From contig NC_059506.1 of NCBI RefSeq assembly GCF_914767665.1, positions 21,739,825 through 21,803,824 of the forward strand: a DNA stretch of 64,000 nucleotides. The letters run 5' to 3'. The position numbers and the translations under genes are program-made. Origin of the DNA: Harmonia axyridis. Lineage: Eukaryota; Arthropoda; Insecta; Coleoptera; Coccinellidae. Below are positions 58,845 through 64,000 of the stretch, piece by piece; the first letter of the stretch is position 1; every line of letters begins with the position of its first letter. The notes beneath the pieces were generated by a model. It made no database searches. It was not told the origin of the DNA and saw only the letters and a list, made by a program, of their open reading frames with translations.

Positions 58845-59095
58845 CTGTGGCGGCTTCTCATAAAGCTCCACATAGCAACAATAACCACAGCACTCGGTGG
58901 CCTAGAAGTTAAGAGTGTAAACTCACTCACCGAGATGCGACAAGGTGCCGGGTTCGAGTCCCGGCGGCTCCCGATAATAATAAATTCCCCAAGTGTCTGT
59001 GACACGGCACACACATACCAAAGTCACACTGATGAGTCCGGTGTGTGTGCCAGGGACGAAACGCATAAGTAGGCATATGTGAAATCCTACATATC
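58845..59095 (+). mobile_element. tRNA-derived SINE carrying a hammerhead ribozyme, copy 2
   Basis: The leader GGCGGCTTCTCATAAAGCTC is followed by the tRNA-like head: an A-box-like TGGCCTAGAAGTT (58898-58910), a B box GGTTCGAGTCC (58951-58961) in a perfect five-pair T arm CCGGG/CCCGG. Then come AATAATAAATTCCCC, the hammerhead (58993-59064), and a tail to about 59095. A pol III-style T run follows at 59128-59135, and the sequence between is not shared with copy 1. The overlapping 137- and 99-codon frames on both strands are artefacts of this element. Confidence 0.85.
58993..59064 (+). ncRNA. Hammerhead ribozyme (type III topology), SINE copy 2
   Basis: Stem III GUGU/ACGC (58993-58996 with 59061-59064, one G-U pair); cleavage base C58997 in a GUC triplet; stem I UGUGAC/GUCACA (58998-59003 with 59023-59028, six pairs); core CUGAUGA (59029-59035); stem II GUCC/GGAC (59036-59039 with 59054-59057); GAA (59058-59060). 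Predicted cut between 58997 and 58998. Loop I GGCACACACA (59006-59015) and loop II UGUGUGUGCC (59042-59051) are perfectly complementary. Compared with copy 1, stem III varies G-U versus G-C while pairing is kept. The weak point is the short stem III. Confidence 0.8.
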
Positions 59096-59139
59096 CTTCC
59101 TCAGTGTTACCTGCCCTAGAAATACTTTTTTTTTACTCA

Positions 59140-59955
59140 ATAAAGGACATTTTCCTGAATGACACGAAGATCACCAGAGATGTAAATATCCTGAGTGCAG
59201 AGTAAAGTCACAAGTTTCCTGTGAAAAATGTCTAAACAAGTACCGAATTTTTTTCGATCCTTTTATTTGGAATGAAAATATGTTTTGTCTTTCATTTTAC
59301 TGTATCACAACCTATTTCCCCATATTGTTCCATATTTGGCACAAATCATAATATCAACTTTTTGGCGGAAAATTTAAGATGGGAATTTTTTAACATTTTT
59401 TATGGATATACACGTAGGTACCTAAAACACAACATATTAAGAGTCAGAAAAAAAAGGCGAGGTAAGGGGTTGAAACTCTTTTTTTAATTGATCTTTCAAT
59501 TCGTGACAAAAAATCAGTGTCGTCTTTTTATCGTATGGGGTATCGTTTTTATGAGAAAAACTTAAAATTCTTAACTTTAATACATTATCTAACAATGGAT
59601 AATTTAATCAGGACATGTTAAGATTATTTATTTCTTGCATAAAACCGGTTAGGCCATACGAAAAAAGGTATAACACTCATAACAGAAGAAATGTCACGAA
59701 TTGAAAAAGAGAGATCACAACCCAAATGCGCGCAATGAAGGACATTGTGGTTGCTATACCGTATTGTTGCTCGAGATCGGAAACATTCAGTAATTCGAAT
59801 ATTCTATAAGATAACAGGAAATTATGTTCAGGAAGTATTATTAAAAGGTGACCCTCATTGTTATGGTTCTGCCTAATTTTTCATTGTTAGGTTCAGATAG
59901 ATTGTAAGTTCAGATTTAGATAACTAATGAGTTTTTATATATTCTTTCGTAATGT
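59140..59955. other. Intergenic DNA, no supported gene
   Basis: AT-rich. The frame at 59272-59487 is unrecognised. Nothing else is visible. Confidence 0.45.
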
Positions 59956-59967
59956 AAAAAATTGTTT

Positions 59968-60010
59968 CCAGTGCCCTGAAGATGGCCATGTAAATGACCG
60001 AAAACTAGGC
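59968..60010 (+). ncRNA. Second hammerhead-like core lacking stem I
   Basis: CTGAAGA (fits CUGANGA), a stem GGCCAT/ATGACC with loop GTAA (one C-A mismatch), GAAA, and an outer helix CCAGT/ACTAGG with one bulge. As at 35503-35541, three bases (GCC) stand in place of stem I. The shared layout at two loci suggests a conserved retroelement-associated motif. Cleavage is not expected. Confidence 0.4.
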
Positions 60011-60029
60011 TAAATTTATTAAAGAACTT

Positions 60030-61600
60030 AATAAAATCGTTAAGTGACTTTATACCCAATACATTATTCATTTGAACAGGAAATGAATAAACCATAATAT
60101 AAAATTTGTGTTTTTTTCATTGGAACTATTTTGGCTACTTTTTTCTCATATAGAAGTGAAACTGTAAAATATATAATGTTCTAGTATCAAACGGATCAAA
60201 ATTTCAAAACTTCAACCTTTTATTTCGGCTTTTATTTCTTTGACACACTGCCCAAAAAAATTTAAGTCATAGCTGCGAAAAGGATTCAACTTTTTTCTTT
60301 TAACAATCCAACAAAATCTAGTGTGAATTCGGCAATTCCATGCGGTGAATTTTATCATCTCCCAAATTACCAGGAAGTTCACAAAAAGCCTTCATTCCAC
60401 AGACAATACATGAGTGCCTATAATTCCCTTTATTGATATGTGAACTTAACAACACCTCGTCCTCCTTTGAGTCAAACACACATTCCACCCGTTTATTTTA
60501 AAACTGGAGCCAAACGATTGCATTAGAACCCCGAAAAGTTTAAAAATAAAGAGGAAACACGTGCCTGGGTTTATGGCTACCACAAATCACCAGAAAGATG
60601 TCTTTACTTCAACAATGGAGAGATCGGACACAAGTCGATTTCACGGAAAAAGCGGTCAACTTTTGGTTTTAACGACTCGCAGTTGGCCTAGAATGAGACG
60701 ATTATAGAGTCTTAACAATTAACAAACTTTTGAGCTGGATGGGGTGGAAACAAAGCATTGGGGGGCAATATGTTGTAGGGTTTTTTGTTGGAATAAATCG
60801 TTGCGTGACTAATTCATCTTTTTATTTTTGTATTTGGAATTGTAGTGAAATTCATCGGAATAAATCTTTATTTAATCCACTAATTTATTAATGATTGAGA
60901 TATTTTAACTTTAATGTTCGAGATCATTAATGGCAAAATTAATGAACTAGTGCAGCACAAGATTTTCCGTCGATCTAATTTTGAAGTAAAATAAAGAATA
61001 CTTGACTGAAAAGAATGTTTTATTTTTAATAACACCTGGACAAATTTCACTTATTAGATAAATGTTCATATCGAAATATTTATTTTTATGCTGACGATTG
61101 AACAGTTCGAGAAGTTCATAAAGTTAATATTCGACATGTGATATTCTGAGTAATTCATGTTGATATATTTCCCTTACTACGATATCTGTTAAGAAATGTG
61201 TGAATCTGATGGAGTATTGAATTGATTACTGTGAAAAGATTATCACATAAAATATTTTCAGCAGTTTCTACCTCAATTTGTGATTAGTTTTGAATGTAAC
61301 TTTTAGTGACAGAAGTAGTTTTCGAATCACCAAATCGTTTGATATCTAAAAAATCTGCTCCACTGTCAGAAAGAATAGAGGAGTGAAAGCAGGAGAACGC
61401 TGAAAGCAGTGACCAGTATAAAGATGAGGCTGTTCTAATTTTAGCAACTTTGCAATTATTGATGGTATTATAGAAAATGTAATCATACTGAGCATTTATA
61501 GTTCCTGTAAAAAACGAAAAACTTGAGCTGACCTTAAAAATTGATTAAATTCAAGGTTGTTTGATCATCATCATCCACCACAGTGAATATTCTGTTAGAG
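60030..61600. other. Intergenic DNA, no supported gene
   Basis: The part 60290-60780 is unique and somewhat less AT-rich; the remainder is AT-rich. No exon, tRNA or repeat copy is recognised. Confidence 0.45.
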
Positions 61601-61611
61601 TGTGTAGGATG

Positions 61612-62833
61612 AATTGACTTACATACTTGAGTTTGATTTCATTTTAGATATTTATTGCTTGCCTTGATATCAAGCTACTTGATATTACTTGAACTTGATA
61701 TGCACGCGTTGCATGGCATATATTTCTGCAATCTTGTGCGCGCTCAGACTAAATAAGAGGAGACTGAAGCATTCGCCAATGTGACTTTATTAGTATAGTT
61801 TTCTCACATTTCTATGAAATCTTTTTGTAAATTTTGGTAGTTTTTGGTAGCTAGGGTAGGTTCGGTCAATCGTTATACAGTAGAAGGATTGGTCAATTAA
61901 TACTCTGCATACTCATCAAAGGGTATTTATTTCTTACGTCACACTGCACTGATCACATATGATATCTCACATGATGTAATTAAAGAATGTAAGCATCGAA
62001 TGAATGGATTACAGAATACTACTAAATATTTCATTATTACTTCATGTATCTAGCGACATGATATTCATATATTTAGTATTTATATTGTATATTCACAACG
62101 AGTTGATAAACACAACATGATCGACAAGGGTAAATATAGTAAATATATTTATATTTTGAGATGGTGTTTGGTTATACGGGCCTTGCCGTCTCAAATATGA
62201 AAATATACAGGTTGTTCATACTGATACATACTACAACTGGATACCAAGCTACTTGATATTACTTGAGCTTGATATGTACGAGTCGCACGGCAAATATTTC
62301 TGCAAGCTCAAATGCGCGCTTAGGCAATAACATATTCATCTTCAAAGGATAAATAGCTGAGTTTGACGTCGATCTCCTAAGTTCATTCAAAAAAACTCTT
62401 GTGAATCGAGAAAATGAACTGACTTGGAGACGAATTCCTGACTCAACCACGTGCTGACAGTTTTAAATATATTTTAGAATAGTTTTGAATATTTAGAAAC
62501 ACGAAAACGTTTTTCGAAACTTCCAAAGATTTTTCATCAACGCCAGCATCTTCAGCTCCTGATGAAACAATTTTCCAGAGCTGCTCTGTCTGTTACTAAA
62601 AAAGATATACGTTAGGTTCTTGAATATATTTCATTATTTTTTATTGATGTGCACATTACACAATAAAACTGCTAAAAATCAAGTAGCCTGATGGAAAGTA
62701 TTTGATAAATGAAAATAAATAGTTGGCTTGACTTGATATTGAAAAACCACTACTTGACTTGAACTTGACTTGATTTCAAGTCATGCCAAGTCAAGAAGCT
62801 TGGATATCAAGTCGAGCCGTGAATCTCTAATTA
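61612..62833 (+). mobile_element. Two broken copies of the CAAG-rich hAT
   Basis: 61612-61860 carries TTTTAGATATTTATTGCTTG, TGATATCAAGCTACTTGATA, ATGCACGCGTTGCATGGCAT and TTTCTCACATTTCTATGAAA. After unrelated DNA the same internal part starts again at 62238 and runs through a degenerate dimerisation-domain block (62540) and CAAG words to the terminus GTCGAGCCGTGAATCTCTAA (62833). A 63-codon minus-strand frame at 62259-62450 has no recognised features. Confidence 0.7.
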
Positions 62834-62839
62834 CAATTA

Positions 62840-63820
62840 TCCGAATCTATCTTGCAAATTTCAAGTTTCTTGGTCCTTCAATTCGAAATTTTTCTTGTAA
62901 CGATACCGATGAATGGCCGGACGGACAGAATCGAATTTGAGGATAATTCCCGGCTCAAAAGTTAGCAGTTACGTGGAAATTTTAACAATGAAATTTCATT
63001 CGACTTGAGATATAACTTGAAAGTTTATTGGAAGTAATAAACCGAAAAAACAAGGTAGGTAGTTGTACTCCATTGAAATTGTCTTGAGACAATCTGAAAT
63101 CTGGGAGTTATATGAATAAATTTCGAATAATGCCTTTCCCTTCAAGCTTTTTATCAGTCGAAAAAAATGAGACACAACACATTATGATAAAATTCACGCT
63201 CCAATAATGATTTGTTCAACTTCAAAACATCTTTCGAGGTACATAAAACCGAACAAAGGGATCTCTAACTACAAAAATATTCAAAGTAATAGAGATAATG
63301 ACGCGTGAAATTTCCGTAAATCCACCATAACCGACAGCCTCCCAGCATCTTCAGCGTTTAGGGACTTTTGGTCGGATATTGGCAAAACTGGGTGCACGGG
63401 ATGAAGATGTTAAGTAGGCTGTTTGTCATGTCAAGACGCAATGGGTGGTACAGGAAACTCGGCTACAATGAGAGCTCGCATAATATAACTATTATACTAG
63501 TTTTAGGCACCTACAAGCTGTTAGATCTTATTATAGTCACTCAATCTTCATCCCTTCTGAGATTCACCCTATCGTGAAGTGAATATTGATAGTAGGCTAT
63601 GTTCTCATCCATTAATGGTCCTTGAAATTGTGTCTTGATGTGTTGTCTACATTATTCATATATATGAACGGAAATAAATTATGGTTTGTGGAGAATCATA
63701 TCAAAATTTTAAAACAACCAAATTCATAACACGTAAACTATTGGCATAAAGTTTAAGTAGATGAAAACAAAAAAAACTCTACCAATATTATTGGCTTGAG
63801 ATTCACAGCTTTACCTTATA
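62840..63820. other. Intergenic DNA, no supported gene
   Basis: AT-rich, with an unrecognised 69-codon plus-strand frame (63368-63577). Nothing else is visible. Confidence 0.45.
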
Positions 63821-63824
63821 TTCA

Positions 63825-64000
63825 AACCACTCGACGAGTCAAGTAGCAGTTTTTCAATGTCAAGTCAAGTATTCATTTATCAAGCTACTTTTGATTTTAA
63901 ATACTTTTATTGTATAGTGTGCACAACGATGAGGAAATGATGAAATGAGAAGGAATCTTGCTGAAAACACTTTTATTTATGACACTTATTACATTAATTG
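63825..64000 (-). mobile_element. CAAG-rich hAT 3' end, cut by the window edge
   Basis: GTCAAGTAGCAGTTTTTCAA, GTCAAGTATTCATTTATCAA and ATGAAATGAGAAGGAATCTT match 10735-10875 in the same orientation. The element continues past the window. The outermost TAGGGATTCAC terminus is not preserved here. Confidence 0.65.

Noticed and set aside
58659..59072. 137-codon plus-strand and 99-codon minus-strand frames
   Set aside because: Both overlap the SINE and its ribozyme. The similar frames in SINE copy 1 follow nucleotide conservation, not protein conservation.
59061..59086. Alternative type I hammerhead folding using CGCATA/TATGTG downstream of GAAA
   Set aside because: It would give an A-A mismatch at 15.1-16.1 and no stem I partner. 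The upstream GUC with the TGTGAC/GTCACA stem fits all invariant positions.

Overview
This window is nuclear DNA from an insect, most likely a beetle. The reasons are a Runt-family transcription factor gene with insect-style introns, tRNA-Glu genes with eukaryotic A and B boxes, mariner, Tc1-like and hAT transposon debris with TA or 8-bp target duplications, and a tRNA-headed SINE. The order of insects is inference; nothing in the window fixes a species. The DNA is strongly AT-rich and gene-poor. I can support one protein-coding gene and two tRNA genes; most of what else can be recognised is transposable elements and their remains.

Layout. 1-6.5 kb: AT-rich intergenic sequence with one GC-rich patch (about 5.74-6.12 kb). 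6.5-16.4 kb: interspersed repeat family B, nested inverted-repeat elements, an end of a CAAG-rich hAT transposon, an intact 818-bp hAT-type element with its 8-bp duplication, and the first tRNA-Glu(CTC). 16.5-19.1 kb: a tandem repeat containing TTTGTCCA, carrying a truncated LINE reverse transcriptase and an inversion point. 21.7-28.8 kb: a 1.64-kb internally deleted hAT with 8-bp duplication, a dead mariner transposase, the second tRNA-Glu, a fold-back element and a second mariner relic. 31.0-33.0 kb: a GC-rich island, then 3.4 copies of a 323-bp satellite abutting a family B copy. 34.5-37.4 kb: more terminal-inverted-repeat elements and a hammerhead-like core. 40.75-43.5 kb: the Runt-domain gene (three coding exons, 317 residues, plus strand), with a 237-bp hAT element in intron 1. 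43.9-52.3 kb: dense nested mobile DNA, including a SINE on the minus strand and a 1421-bp long-inverted-repeat element whose residual ORF joins an apparent helix-turn-helix to a transposase C-terminus. 54-64 kb: further relics, a second SINE copy and more CAAG-type hAT ends.

The most interesting signal is in the SINE (minus strand about 45.09-45.35 kb, plus strand about 58.85-59.10 kb). Just downstream of its tRNA-like head both diverged copies carry a complete hammerhead ribozyme core: CUGAUGA, GAAA and a GUC cleavage triplet. It has closed stems I and II and an open stem III, and the two loops contain perfectly complementary 10-nt tracts. If active, it would cut the transcript between the pol III promoter head and the body. 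Two other loci (35.50 kb and 59.97 kb) hold CUGANGA-stem-GAAA cores that lack stem I.

The Runt protein would be a nuclear DNA-binding regulator acting with a CBF-beta/Brother-type partner and a Groucho-type corepressor. Its neighbours are mobile elements, so no operon-like or pathway context can be read. Several non-repetitive, less AT-rich patches are the best candidates for regulatory DNA.
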